From NCBI RefSeq assembly GCF_018687715.1, contig NC_056758.1:36179467-36243466 (forward strand): a DNA stretch of 64,000 bases, written 5' to 3'. The notes under the pieces were generated by a model. It was not told the origin of the DNA. It saw nothing but the letters and a program-made list of their open reading frames with translations, and did no database searches. The stretch comes from Carya illinoinensis. Its lineage: Eukaryota; Streptophyta; Magnoliopsida; Fagales; Juglandaceae. The position numbers and the translations under genes are program-made. Below are positions 36,825 to 49,952 of the stretch, one piece after another (the first letter of the stretch is position 1; every line of letters starts with the position of its first letter).

Positions 36825-39800
36825 CTAGTTCCTGTTCCTGCACTTTTCCACGGCCCTCGGAGCTGTGCACAAAACCAAAAAAGTTCTCCATGAGAAACTG
36901 ATCTCCACACGTGTAAAACCTTATGCTAAAATGCAGCTTATGAACAACCATTTCCCTAAGTATCTTCATATCCATTTTATAAATTATGATGTTTCAAGCT
37001 ATATCCGGTATGAAACTTATAAGTATTGCCGTTAAATCTCCCATTTGTCCCAAAACCTTAAGTGAAAGAGATAAATTTAATCATTTATACTATATCTTCA
37101 CTATTACTGTCTCCAACAACTTTGAATGAGTCCCAAATCTTCTCTCGCCCACCACCTGGTTCCATCAAGTCCCATACCTCTACTTTTTAAGATTGAGATT
37201 TTATTCTAATCTCAATATTAAGTGAAAGGTTCTGGATTGGATGGCTACCAGCCATTGGCGAAAAATGTGGTTGGCTAGACCTGGTTTAATTTATTGGTGC
37301 TTTCGCTTATATATTACAATAGCATTACTACAAACCACTCAAGTGGAGTGCATTAGTCATTAAATGTTCCAAGTACTAAACTAATCATTTAAGATATGGA
37401 AAAGGTGTTAGTTCAAAAACGTAGTTGAGAATCATGCTGACATCAGCAAAACAAAAGAGATGGTCACATGGATAAATAATGTACGCACCTAGGCCGATGG
37501 CATCAGAACCCTTCATGATTCTCAACCTCTTGCATGTATCAATAAACATCCTGCAATAAGTTAAAAATTGCCTTACATACCACCCTGAAATTTAGCAAAT
37601 ATTCTAGTAATGAATTTGTGGTGCAAATAGCTGTTAATTAGAGAGGAACACCATTGAAGAGCATCATAATCCTTAAGTAAATATGAAATTCAAATTATAA
37701 CAAATTGACCAAAGCACCTGTATCTAAAAAAATCTGCAACTATGATATAGTATGTCCTCAACATGGAAGGTTAATGGTGGCGAAAGGGGAAAACAAAACA
37801 AAGCAAAAACAACATCATATATACAGGTTAAAGAGCACCTTCTCAAGAGATGTATTTTGATTTCATACCCATGCCAATACTGGTAATGTTCTCTCAATTG
37901 CTACGAGTGACAATTCATTTTATAAAGTAAAAGATCCACCAGTTAAAAAAACAGTATAATATATTAGACCTTCACACTAATTTCACAAAAAATGATTGAC
38001 CATAAGTACATATGGAGCTATATATGCACAATTGGACCAAACTAACCACAACATGTCAGTTCATTGTTAATTAATACGAGATACAAAGGTAACATATTGT
38101 GGAAGAATTGTCTCAATGTATTTAAGTTGAAAATTGATACAGAGGTAGAGTACCATTCGCATCTTGCTGTCTGAAGTGATGTTACAATATGCAGACATCA
38201 TCACAACACCTAATTTCTCCCATTGGAGAATACACAAAAGTGTAATCTAAAAGGCTGTGTATAAAGTCAATAACTATATTTGTGATGGCTAACAATGCAA
38301 TTGCCAGTCAATAGGTTTTATGGAAACATTAAAGAGAGACGAGAATATTAAGAATAAAATGGCTTAGACAATATGACCTGTATTCTGAGATGTAAACTCC
38401 ATGATAAGCCTTATTTCTATGAACTCAAATGTTACATACAAACGTGTGCTCCAATACTTATCTACATAGATACTTCTTTGGCTTATGAGCATTTCTCAAC
38501 TAATTATAACTGTCATTCATTTTAATTAAATAAAACTCCAATGTGTCTATACATAATAAATCAACATGTCCTTAGAATGGCATCATAACCCCAAGGTGAC
38601 TTTTTAAGTTAAAGGATTCATTATGTCATTGAGGAAGTTCAATAAGAGAGGCAAACAAGTAAGGTGAATTGGAGCTTACTCCCACGGGACATCCCCCATA
38701 AGCATCCAGTCACCATCTTTATCTTCGTAAGTAAGAACATATTCTGAGCCATGAAGCAGATCCTTCAGTTTGCTCTCACTCAGCACCTCTCTGCCCAGAG
38801 CACCATGAGATCCATATTGACCTGACATCACATCACAACAGCAGTGTGTCCATACAAACCACAATGTGTAGCTCTAAAGTGCAAAAAAATATATGCTCCG
38901 TGATTTGAAACTTTGGAATGACTCACCAATGGTAAAACAGCTGAACATCTTTTCTAGGGCAGAAGACAGTTCCTTGTATGCAGAGTAATTTTTTAAGTCC
39001 ACCTTCCTCAAATAAGGAGCACCATCCATGCTGACCTTGATAAACATGGCACCAGGTACTGATTTTACATCTAGTTCTTCATTGTTCTTCGAAGTAGAAG
39101 CCAGTGAATTCTTCCTAAACGACCTTATAGGTGGCCAACCCACAACCTGTGCCCTGCCACACAAGGAATATTAGAGAAATTCTAATGGTTAAGCTCAAAC
39201 ATAAGACCACAGCCCTCTTCGCACTCACTTGGTAGCAGGTGCACTGCTATTACCATTTGCAAAACCATTATTATTTGGTCTGGGTTCATCGGCAGCACGG
39301 GACCTCTCTTGTATTATCTTTTGTGGTTCTTTTGCATTAGCCGGTTGAGTCCCAAGTTTCTCAAGCACAGAACCAGATTTTAGTCCCAAATTCGAAGAAG
39401 ACCTTGAGGACAGCATCGCCTTTACCTCTGATTTAGCGAGATATTTGCCCTGCACAAAATATATGGTGGTAAGCGTGGCTAGATCCAACAGTAAATAAGA
39501 TCCAAGTCCCTTTTGCAAAAGCAATGATTTTTCACCTCCGAGAAACCATCCATAGCATCAGAGAATCCTCTCTTACTGCCTGACGGAACACTCTTCTGTG
39601 TAGAAGAGCAGTGACCATCATTCAATGGATGCAAAGGGAAGAGTTGCTTTTCATCAAGCTGAGTTGAGCTTAGCAAGCAGAGTTCAGGATCTCTTTCAGG
39701 AGACTGGGATCCAGGAAGCCCAAGCCTCAGTTCTGTAGCCTTTAGATTCAGACTACTTCTTTTAGCCTCATCAGACACACTGGATACCACTGAGCTGTCC

Positions 39801-39943
39801 ACCGATGAACAATCAGCTAAACCCATATAGTTACGCTCTTTCAAGTCAGAGCTGTTGCAGCATAAACTGTCAATTGAGGTGGAGGAAGCCACTAATGTGA
39901 CATTGCTCTGATCCTCCTCTCCAACACCGAGAAGTGGAGACAT
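36825..39943 (-). CDS. IAA9: Aux/IAA auxin-responsive repressor, IAA8/IAA9 type
   Basis: The six exons are 39943-39536, 39449-39229, 39153-38927, 38821-38680, 37550-37489 and 36862-36825. All have GT/AG junctions and join to 366 codons (365 residues), within the range of long IAA8/IAA9-class proteins. Domain I, the EAR repression motif, is near 65-78 ([14 protein letters not shown]). KRGFSDAM is a basic nuclear-signal context. Domain II, the auxin degron, is VGWPPIR at 214-220 and is intact. Domains III and IV (PB1) run from [18 protein letters not shown] to [14 protein letters not shown]. The C-terminus, [15 protein letters not shown], is typical of the IAA8/IAA9 group. The protein sits with TOPLESS and ARFs in the nucleus and is degraded by SCF-TIR1/AFB when auxin is present. 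The last exon adds only 12 residues. The assignment to IAA9 rather than IAA8 is by resemblance. Confidence 0.95.
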
Positions 39944-39959
39944 TCACACTAAAAATCTC

Positions 39960-40995
39960 CTGCAAAATGTTGCAAAACACCTAAATTCTTTCTATTCTAG
40001 ATACTCGAAGAATTGTATCAGAAATATGAAAATCTAGAATCTTTGAACAGATAAAAAGAAGTAAAGAGCAATTATGTGCAACAACGGCTGGCCACCCTTA
40101 ATATGAAGACAAATTCAATAAAATGCAAACCAATGATCGACTATACAATCTCCTTGATCTAATTAAGCATCCCCTTAGATCACAAAACATTGTCCGTCTC
40201 TTGCTTAGAACTTACGTTCCAAGTAACAAGACCAACATAGATTCCAATAATAACCAATAGTTGAGCATGTACTTGAGGATCTACTGTAGTTAACAGAAAC
40301 TAATATAAAATATCCTGAAGCTAATCTCATAGCAATCCCTTTGGCATAAAAGCTGAATAATATCAAGTGACAATAAATGAAAGGAAACCCTACAGAGCTT
40401 CAGGGACTAAACTCTATCCAGAACGTTGACCAAATAATTAAAAAGAAGTAATTACACCGCAGATCGAAGCACGAGCTATAAACTCAGAAGCAGAGACGTA
40501 CTTGGACTAATTGTGGGCCTGTGGCCTACAAATTTAGACACATAAAAAGGAAAAAAAAAAAATGAAAAGAAGAGGGGCAAAATTTATGGTTTGAAGGCAA
40601 AAAAAAAAAAAGGGAGGAAAATTAAGTAAAAAGTCTATTAAAGTTATCAGCATATGGTTTCTTGATTGGAAACAAAAACTCCACTAACCACAGCATTCAA
40701 ATGTGATGTTCATTGTACGGAAAGCGAAAGAAATGCAGCAGTAGCAGCAACAAGTAGCAGAAAACGCAATGACCTCAAACTTATATTACCCCCTTCTTTT
40801 AGTCCTTCAATTCCTCGGCATCACAAAAATGGAAGCGAAAGATGAAACAACAAAAAAGTAGAGTCACTAGAAAATGAAGAGCAACCAAAAACTGGGGAAA
40901 GAAACAACGAGTCCTGGAAGCAAAGCTTGCAAAATCGAAGAGCTCAGTGTTAGCCAAGAAAAAACCAAAAGAAAAAAAAGGAGCTTAGTGTTTAC
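39960..40995 (-). other. Probable 1 kb intron in the 5' leader of the Aux/IAA gene
   Basis: On the minus strand, CTTTCTTCAG is followed by GTAAAC (donor at 40995-40990). ACATTTTGCAG precedes the acceptor edge at 39960, 16 bases upstream of the ATG at 39943. The leader exon would run from 40996 to about 41100 and contains a GA/CT-rich stretch. Long leader introns are common in this Aux/IAA subgroup. This is inferred from splice signals, not from transcripts. Confidence 0.6.
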
Positions 40996-43340
40996 CTGAA
41001 GAAAGTTGTGAATCAGTGGCTGACGAAAAAGATTGATTTCAGGGTTTGGTTTAGCAGAGAGAAGAAGCTTAGAGAGAGGGGAGGGGAGAGAGAGCTAAGG
41101 ACCCTCCATTTGGCAGAAAGTAACAAAAGCTTTTGCTGGCCAATGTGAAACTCTATGCATTAAAATAACTCCTCTAAACAAAATGAAACATAACAAAAGA
41201 GAATTTTGTCTTAAAAAACAGCCTTCTTTTAAAAATATGATAATACAAAAGTACATCTTTTCGTTTGATATTTCCTTTTATATTTAGTAAATTATATTCT
41301 GTTCCCCATTTTTTATAATCCGCCGAACAACTTGAGGGGAACACATATCAATGGCTGATGTACATTTTGAGACTTTGAATGCAGACCGTTGATTTTTCTT
41401 CTACCGTACAAATGCCCTTCAAAACACAAAGTTTGTTATTGGCGTGGGAATTTCGAAGGTTTGTAACGTTTTCGAGGGCATCAGAACAAATAGGCCTACG
41501 ACGTCGTCTTGAAATGCACACATCACTTTTATTTTCTAAGAAATGCTTTAACTACAAATAAATTTTATAAAAATAAATCCATAAAATTACGTGACTTAAT
41601 ATGGTAAGTTAAATTTTAAAATTACTTTTATTATAAAATAAATATAACATATAATAAAAAATTATGTCAATTTATGAATTTACTTTCATAAGATCTCTTT
41701 GTAATTATAATACTTTTCTTATTTTTCATTTTATTATCTCCTAACAATATTACTATGAAAAATATTTTATCCATAAATAAAATTCATTAAACAAATCTAG
41801 AAAAACGAATACGTCAAATTATCATATTATTTTTATTATAAAATAAATATAATATATCACAACAAATTATAACAATATAAAATTTTAGATCTAGCAATAC
41901 TCTATTACTACTATTATCATGCAAAGTGAGGGTATAAGAAATTAATGTGCTATTGGAATTAGCTTAAATCTTGTTTTCCACAAAATTGCAGGCAATCTAA
42001 ACAATCCCATACAAAGAGACGAGGGTAGAAGTCTTCGATATGGACTACTAGGCGTGCCAACGTTTTTAAGTTCGAAATGGCACCGACTGATCATATCCCT
42101 CAACAAATTATCACAAAAGTGGAAAACTTTAAAACGGATAGATAAATTTCACAGAAGAACGTTGTGAGGAGAATAATATGAATGAAATTTATAGAAGAAC
42201 TCATCATGAAAATAAAAGTGCTGAGAGAGCAGGAGACAATCCGATTTCATAAGGAAGCCATAACACAATCACATGCTCCAGTGTTCAAGTGTTTGATGGG
42301 ATTGCGCATTCACTGTAACAGGAATCATGGTGGGAAGCTTGTCGTTTCAGCCCAATATCCCATCAATCAAAAACTAGGACGTGTCCAAATCACTTCCCCT
42401 TCCCCTGTCGTTTTTTCCCAACTTAGTTCAAGATAAGGCAATACAGAGAATCATATCGTGTCCTAATCTTTTTCGGCAGTGATTCCTGAGTTCTGTCGTA
42501 CAAGACGTGGAAGGAAGCCTCTCACCCTAAAGACCATACTGCCCCCATTTTACCTTCTTTTACTCATATTGCGCATTCCTTGGATGCAATCATGGTGCTT
42601 TCCCAAGCATAAGTAGTAAGATCATGCGTGAGAGTATCTTTTAGTATTTTTTTTTTAATTTTTATGTAATATTATATATTAATAACTTGTTATTGTCTTT
42701 TTATTAAAACATTGATATTTTTTATTTCTTAATGTTCATTTTTTATATAGATATTTTTATTTTATCATCTTTTTATTCATTATGGGCAGAAATTCTTTTA
42801 ATTAGTTTTTTTTTTTTAAATAAAATCGGTTCTGAGTAATTTTATCTGATGGGATACTTTATTTTATCTTAATAAAAACATAATTTAAGTAATTTTTTTT
42901 TTATTAATTTTACATAAAGAAAAAAAAAAATCTCTATCTTTATCTTAAACGTGGCAGCAGAAGACAATATCCAAGAAATATTGCAGCAATGTGATTATGA
43001 GGAGCAAAGAAATCAGGTATTGTTTAGCCAAATATATCAAATTCAACAACTCCACTCATTACATTTCTATTTTTCTGGGCAAGATTCCCTCCTCATTGCC
43101 CCATGTTACATGCAAGCAGCAAGATACCTAATCAAATGCCACAAATACCCCCTACAGTCACATGTGCAGTCCTTAAAAATGGATCCCACCTAGTATTTTT
43201 CACATGCTGTAGGGCACCCCCACCCCCTATATTCCCCCTAAACAAAAAAGAAAGAATGTGGATTTACTCTGTTTGATGGCCTAGGGAAGGTTGTTAAAGA
43301 AAAATAAAAGTTGCACATGTATATATATTATAATATATAA

Positions 43341-43520
43341 GAAAAGTTTTATATTCCATACTCTTATTCTATTTTTATCTATTAATTAAGATGTGATATA
43401 TTTATCATCATTAAATAATCATTTATTATATATATTTTTATCATTCAATCGTAATAAATGTGCTACATCTTACTTAATAAGATGTGAGTAAAATGAGAGT
43501 GTGGTGTATAGCATTACTCA
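43341..43520. repeat. MITE-like repeat with imperfect terminal inverted repeats
   Basis: The left end, GAAAAGTTTTATATTCCATA, and the right end, GTGTGGTGTATAGCATTACT, are imperfect inverted copies. The centre has paired GTGATATATTTATCA and TAATAAATGTGCTACAT arms. A related copy follows at 43541. Confidence 0.55.
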
Positions 43521-43540
43521 ATATATATTTATATATATTA

Positions 43541-43706
43541 TGAAAAATTTTATACACCATACAACCATCCAACTTTCATGTTATTATATAAGATATGGCA
43601 ATTAAATGATTTTTTATTAGATGATTTTTTCTCATCTAATGGTGATAAATATGTCACATATATGTAGATAAAAGTAAGATAATTATGCCGTGCATAGTAT
43701 TACTCA
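43541..43706. repeat. Second MITE-like copy, adjacent to 43341-43520
   Basis: It starts TGAAAAATTTTATACACCAT and ends GCATAGTATTACTCAT, matching the ends of the preceding element. The inner part is diverged but has the same GATAAATATGTCACAT feature. Confidence 0.5.
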
Positions 43707-45763
43707 TATATTATAAATTGAGATATCCTGAGAAATTAAGATTATTAGAGCACAATGAGTCGGGAGGACGAGTTTGGGGGCAGTGTATTTCAGCAAAGAG
43801 GGGGGGACAAGGAAAAACATAGGGAAGTTATATGATGTGCGTGTTTGCAACTAAAAACTTGTGATAAAATTTATTAGTGTCTATTTTGTGTTTGTATTAG
43901 TAAAAGGCATATCTTCCATTGAAAATATTATTCAAATGCAAATAATTGAAACGTGTATTTTGAATATTGGTTACACACATATAATTCAACAATTTTATAT
44001 GATTTTTTTTAAAGTCTTCTTATTGGTGAGCACCGTCGATGTGGTGGGACAAGAAAGAGATTTTAATTTTTGAATTGTTGGGTCCTTAATAGATAATTTC
44101 CTTTCACGTCTTAATATTGGCCTATACATAATACATTATCTATATGGTATAATTTTATTGTTCATAAAGATAATGTATAGTCTATAAACTTTAAAATAAA
44201 ATGATTCTTTGAACATTTGTCACTCGTAATCGCTCACCCATGGACCATCGTCCAATCACGGACGAAGTGAATTGCAACCTAGTTGGATTCCCAAAATCAA
44301 TGAACGATGACATATGGCAACAAAGTGTGATGCACGCGCGAGAACATGAAAGCGAATGAATGGTCTTATGACATATTTTTCCTCGAGGAGGAGATTGACT
44401 AAAACCATCATTAATTGTCACCACCTTCACACGCTTTGCCCTAAAAAACCATACATTGACATATGCACAACATCTTATCCATGCTTCGTTTGGCATTGTC
44501 ATCATCGTCTTGTTTCATATTCGCATGCATCATTAACACCCTCTCACCTTGGACTTCGACGATGAGGAACAGGACTAGCCATTCAAACAATTTAGACCTA
44601 AACGAGTGATGTCTCGTGTTGACTTAAGTTTTAAACTTTTATCAACATGTTTTAATTAAATAAATAGAAAAGATAAGACACATTACGAGTTTTATTTTTT
44701 TAAGAAAATTATAAGTTGATAGAGCTTGTGAAATAATTCCACGTCACTAACATAGTAAATATGTCTTTAATTTTACTCTTGAATAAAAGTAATGTTCTAC
44801 GCTAACCAAGTCAAAACAGGGTAATAGCTGATATTTCGGGATTTGCCACAGTAGTGGGTCCAAACCTGGCGGTAAGGCTAGGCTAATGTGTGGACCTACA
44901 GCCAATGGCAAATGGCAAAATGCTACGTATAGGACCCAATAAGCAAGACTTGTGGACCTTAGCACCAGAAAATGGTCAACTCCTGCTGAATAGTTTTTCA
45001 CTTCCTTCTTTCGTCCAATAATAGAACGCCGCGTCATGTATTACGCCCGACAAAAGTATATTATTATAGACCCCTATGTCTGCCAGGCGACATGCAGGTG
45101 GATTAGTTCAAGGATCATGACTTTTGTCATGGGTCTATTCGTGTGGAATATGACTTAGTGAAAGTTACTTCTTACTAACTACGAACATAGATAAATTATA
45201 AAACAAAAATAAAAAAGAAAATTTGATTAAAGACACTTGTTTATATGAAATTTTTAATTTTGTAATACTCTATAATATGAGTTAATAAAAAGAAGACTTT
45301 CTATTAGTCCTCTCTTTATCAACATTAATCGAAAACACGTGGCACGAGGGATGCTAATTTTATACGTAAGTGTTTCAACTTAAGTGTTTCATCCCTCTAA
45401 GCCAAGGAAACTAAAATTATACGGATCTTAAACTTAAGTGTTTCATAATAATGAAAGGATGTGTTTGACTGAAAATTCAATATGCTTTACGATAAACATG
45501 AAGAGAAAAAGGCAATCGGCCTGAAAAAAAATGGAGATAGTTTCCAACTTGTTTATTCACTTTGTGACAAGATTGCATATATGCGTTCATGGTTTTTGTT
45601 ACCAAACGGATTGGCCGATCTTTTTCTTGTGAAGAATAGTTATCAATTAAATTGTTGGTCTATCATGTTCTTTAATGTTAATGACCAATGCAGCAGATGC
45701 ACTCGTAAACGGAGTGTGGGATATTGTTCACTTTTACAAAAATTTTCATATTATCTTATTTAA

Positions 45764-45927
45764 TTATTATAATTTTTTTAAATTTTTATAAAAAATAAAA
45801 TAAACAATTTAATTTTTTTAAATCCTAATACAAAAATAATATATTCTAATAATATTTTATTCAACTTTCAACTTTAATTTCAATTCATCTCATCTTATCT
45901 TATCTCATCTCATATTTAAAAACAAAC
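45764..45927 (-). repeat. MITE-like repeat, second copy of the 9559-9754 family
   Basis: Read in reverse it has the GTTGAATAAAATATTATTAG core and GAGATGAGATAAGATAAGAT, with an A-rich end near CAAACGAG. Confidence 0.6.
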
Positions 45928-45942
45928 GAGGTAAAAAGTCCG

Positions 45943-46133
45943 GTTTAGATACAAAACTCATCTCAACTAATCTCATCAAATCATTATAATTTTTTTTTTA
46001 AATTTTCACACAAAGCATAATAAACAATTCAACATTTTTCAAGTCTAAAAATAATAATAATATTAAAAAATAATATTTTATTCAACTTTCAATTTTTATC
46101 TCAACCTATCTCATCTTAACTCAATATCCAAAC
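45943..46133 (-). repeat. MITE-like repeat, third copy of the same family, in tandem
   Basis: It is bounded by GTTTAGATAC on the left and ATATCCAAAC on the right. Read in reverse it runs GTTTGGATATTGAG, the GTTGAATAAAATATTATTTT core, GAATTGTTTATTATGCTTTG and TTGAGATGAG. It lies 15 bases from the previous copy in the same orientation. Confidence 0.65.
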
Positions 46134-47223
46134 CTCTCATAAAATATCCACGATTTTAATTCTGATTAAAAAAAAAACCTAGTTAGGATTGGAGAATGTT
46201 AAGAATTTTCCTTCTAACCGTCAATTTAATACTGTAGAGCATATAACATCATAATATTGACCTTTTCAATTTCATGGAACTAAATTTTTCCATGTCTTGA
46301 GCTAGCTAATTGATCAGTTCGTTCGAACACGTTATTGCAATTATGAATGGGCTGGGCTAGCTTAAGCCCAAACATTGCTACTCACATTAAGTTTTGTGGC
46401 CTGCTCCAAACAAACAAAAAAATACGAGCCGACGTTGGTGAAAGGTTTCTATTCATGTGCAGAGTGAGATACAGGAAGCCAACAACGAACGTCCCACCAT
46501 AAACTGAAAATGCAAGCATGCGTGCGCCTGCACTACTACTAGTGCATTTTACAAACAACTTATTGGTGACTTTCATTCGTGGTACTTGTTCCCTTGACCA
46601 GAGGTAGCAAAATGAATGCATTTTAGATAATCGAGTTTTGAAGTTTAAATTAGTAAGCAATTACGAGGAGTACTATGACTTTGCATCTTTTATATTTATT
46701 TTTTATCTATTTTTTGTGCATTCTACTGATGTGATTAGTCAAATCAATTATTTTATATTAAAAAAAGAGTAATGCTGCATATAATTATAGAGTGTGTAAG
46801 TGTCGTGCAGTCGCTTTGAAAAAGAGTGGGGTTTACTATTAAAAAATTAATTTTTTATGTAAGTGTTGTATTTATTCATATTTTTTAAAGTGATTATATG
46901 GTGCTTGCACACTACAATTGTAGGTATCATTTCTTTTAAAAAAAAGTAATGCAGTCAATTATATTAATAAAGTGCATAAAAAATATATAAAAGTGACTGC
47001 ACATACAATTTTTAAAATTAAAAACTTATGCAACAAATACATACAGACACACACTATAATAAAAATATTAAATATGCATTCTAAATGACCAAAATGGGTA
47101 AATGCGTTAATTCGAAATAAATCTAGCTCAATATATATAGGTGGTATCAGAGATTAGGATTCTTTATAACTGTAGTATTTCCATGGTGCTAATTCTTTAA
47201 AGTCCTAGCCTGTTATTTATCGC

Positions 47224-47271
<48 letters not shown>

Positions 47272-47272
47272 A
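47224..47272. repeat. Compound (AT)n(GT)n(ATGT)n microsatellite
   Basis: Three adjoining simple repeats grade into one another. Confidence 0.9.
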
Positions 47273-48452
47273 TTGAAATTTGGAAAATTATAAGATGGTA
47301 AATGATGGGTTGTTAAAATTTCTAAATATGAATATTGTGGGCAAATAAATTCTCATTCTTGTAATTTGATAACAATAATTGGAATTTTAAAAAAGAAAAA
47401 TTCTATTCAGTACCATACATTACATTTTTTATTTTTATTTTTTTCTCTTATTAAATATGTAGTATATAGATGATGGGTAGAAAAATTTAATTAATTTAAA
47501 AAGAATAATAAAAAAAAAGTATGGTATATAAAAATAATGAATAACAAAGCTCTTGAAAAAAATGACATGATATAAGTCGTACGTAACTATTGACACCTCA
47601 GCATCGAGCAAACACAACAATCAAGCAACGGCTCCGAAGTCTCGTAAGGAAAGCATGCAAGGCAACAAAATCAACCAAGTAAGGGACTCGATGGCTACAA
47701 ATTCTAATAAGAAAGCGCACGGCCTGTTGAGAACCTAACGGCTAGAAAGAACACAAAAGACAACTACACAATCAAATCCGAAGATGGCAATCACACAAAT
47801 AAGCACATATTCTAGAATATTTTACAACTTGTAAACTTACTTCATTTCCTGAAATTAGTCATGTTCTATATAAATAGTAGCTCTCACGGTGTTTGAGACA
47901 TTTCTTCAAACACCTGTGATTCAATTTTCTTCAGTAACAACTTTACACGATCTTAATTATAGTGGCAAGATTTCTTTTCTTAGAAAAAGGGGAGGGAGAG
48001 ACAAAAGCGAATACTTTCTATCTAAACGTGATCAAAATAACAGCTGAAGAGTCTCTCTTAATAAACAAATTATGGAGAGCCAACAAAGACGGATCGATGC
48101 GGGGGGAACTGCATGCAACCACTCTCCAAAGACAGAATTGAGTCATGAATCATGATGTTTCGGCCTCAAACCCATCAAGGACATAGATACTAAATGATGA
48201 ACGTACATGGATCGATAATCTTGATCTAGTGGCATGATTTGATTTGCTTTCAAATAAACTAGTGAAACACACTAGTACTCATGTTGTCATGTGGGCTTGC
48301 CGTGCGAGTAGGATAGAAACCTGTCAACTGTACACGATCATGGCCCAAGAAATGCCATGTTGACATGAATATCCTTGAATTAAAAGCCATAAAACTCGAC
48401 TCTGAAGTCAGAACCATACAAAAACCTGAAGGCGTCTGGTCTGCCTATAATT

Positions 48453-49063
48453 TCATACATGCGGTTGTGTCAGGGGAAGGCCGGATATTTGCGAGGCAGC
48501 TTGTGCACTCCAATTTGAGCCTTTCGTGTGCAGTGGAGGCCGACATGGACAAGCAATTGCTATGAACTTTGGAACCTGATCTCCGGGCATCAACACTGAG
48601 AGGCTTCGGTTTTCACCCTTTTTCGGCATCTGTTACGACAAAATTAATAAGAGCTAGCAAGATAAAGCAAAAATCTAAATACGAAGAAATCTGAATTTTT
48701 ATTCTTCTTCTTTTTTCATAGTTCTTACCTATGTAATACGTACAACAAGCACGATCATTGATCTTAAGTACTCAAAGAAAACTACGTGCTAGATCCAATA
48801 CGGAACATGCAAAAGCTTGGATAAGGAGAGGAAAAGTAAGCATCTACCTTGTGTGGAGATGCAGGCTTACGTGGGGAGTTGGGGCTATTCGTTTCTAAAT
48901 CGGAGGTGACATCCGGAGAAGATTGAAGGAGAGATCTGAGTTTTTCCCAATGGAGACAAGCAGCGTAGAAGGCAACCATGCAGAATAACAGGATCAAAAG
49001 AAGACCTAAACCCAAAGGGAACCCTATGGAAGGCCGATTCGAGCTGCTTTCCTGATCCTCCAT
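48453..49063 (-). CDS. Small single-pass membrane protein, At5g65660-like
   Basis: Exon 1 (49063-48848) and exon 2 (48629-48453) join in phase 0 across a 218 bp GT/AG intron, giving 130 residues. Residues about 12-36 form one hydrophobic segment (IGFPLGLGLLLILLFCMVAF) after a short acidic/polar N-terminus. They are followed by HWEKLRSLLQSS, a family signature, and a Ser/Pro-rich linker. Exon 2 carries SLSVLMPGDQVPKFIA and CPCRPP, the other conserved block of this plant family. In Arabidopsis, At5g65660 is described only as a hydroxyproline-rich glycoprotein family protein; its function is unknown to me. After CPCRPP the last 28 residues (from LHTKGSNW) do not look like the usual tail, so the end may have shifted frame or diverged. 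A model using exon 1 alone would read into the intron and is wrong. Confidence 0.8.
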
Positions 49064-49351
49064 TATTATTGCTTAACTAGATAGCTGATCTTCTCCTTTG
49101 TGCTAGGCTGAACGTATTTTTAAACTTGAATAGAAAGTAGACAAATTAGGTTGGTGGTATACACCTAGTATATATGATGGTGAGTGGAGGTAGCATTTCT
49201 ATAGAGATTGGAGTACTAAGTGGTTGGGTTGGGTACAAGTGGGACGTACACTACGTTTGGTACGGAGAGCGGATGCTTCTTTCTGTATGAGGGCTGCACC
49301 ACCAATTCGACTAATCGATCTACGAACAATGAATTGATGACTTACTAAATT

Positions 49352-49510
49352 GTGTTTAGTTATTGAGATGATTTTAAATATTCTATAAATAACAGTAAAA
49401 AATAATAATAAAATATTAAATAATAATATAAAATAATAAAAATTAGATGAAAAATAATAATAAAATAATAAATAGTAGTAAAGTATTATAGAACACTCCA
49501 CTGTCCAAAT
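49352..49510 (+). repeat. MITE-like AT-rich repeat with TGTTTAG...CCAAAT ends
   Basis: It starts TGTTTAGTTATTGAGATGAT and has AATAATAATAAAATA-type interior repeats. It ends near ACACTCCACTGTCCAAAT. It is similar in build to the other GTTTGG-ended copies in this window. Confidence 0.45.
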
Positions 49511-49952
49511 TAGCAGTTAATTAACAAAACAGTAATAATAAATAATAAAAAGATAGTATCTTACTAATTGCTAAACTCATTTAAGTCTTTGAGGTGGAGG
49601 TCGCCCTCCTCAAAATAATTTAAAAACCCGGCCACTAGCTACCTTTTAAGACGTTTTCAAAATTGGGTACGTACAGATGATCATTTTATCATATAATTTG
49701 TTAATATACATTTAAGAGATCATTTCGTGTTCTATCTCTTTAATGGATAGTCACTTTAAAATGTGTCAAAAAGATGGTTGTAAGATATTGGTGCAAGTAC
49801 TACTTCTTGTATTATAATCTCCCCCGGCCGGAAGAGCTTAGCTACTTTACTAACTTGTTCCGCGTCACATCAACGAGTATGATCCAAGATGATAAACTTG
49901 AGATAAAAATATTATTTATCTTCTATTTAAGAATGTTTAATAAATCTACAAA

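Larger units (their letters stand above)
41105..48452. other. Non-coding region between the Aux/IAA gene and the At5g65660-like gene
   Basis: The first few hundred bases upstream of the Aux/IAA leader are its probable promoter. The remainder is AT-rich with two pairs of MITE-like repeats and a compound microsatellite, entered separately. No frame resembles a known protein. Confidence 0.55.

Noticed and set aside
47142..47152. TGGTATCAGAG, identical to a tRNA-Met primer site
   Set aside because: No LTR edge (TG...CA), no gag or pol remnant and no matching LTR on either side; a lone 11-base match or a very old remnant.
48365..48565. 66-codon plus-strand frame
   Set aside because: It is antisense to exon 2 of the At5g65660-like gene, which has family motifs and matching splice sites.
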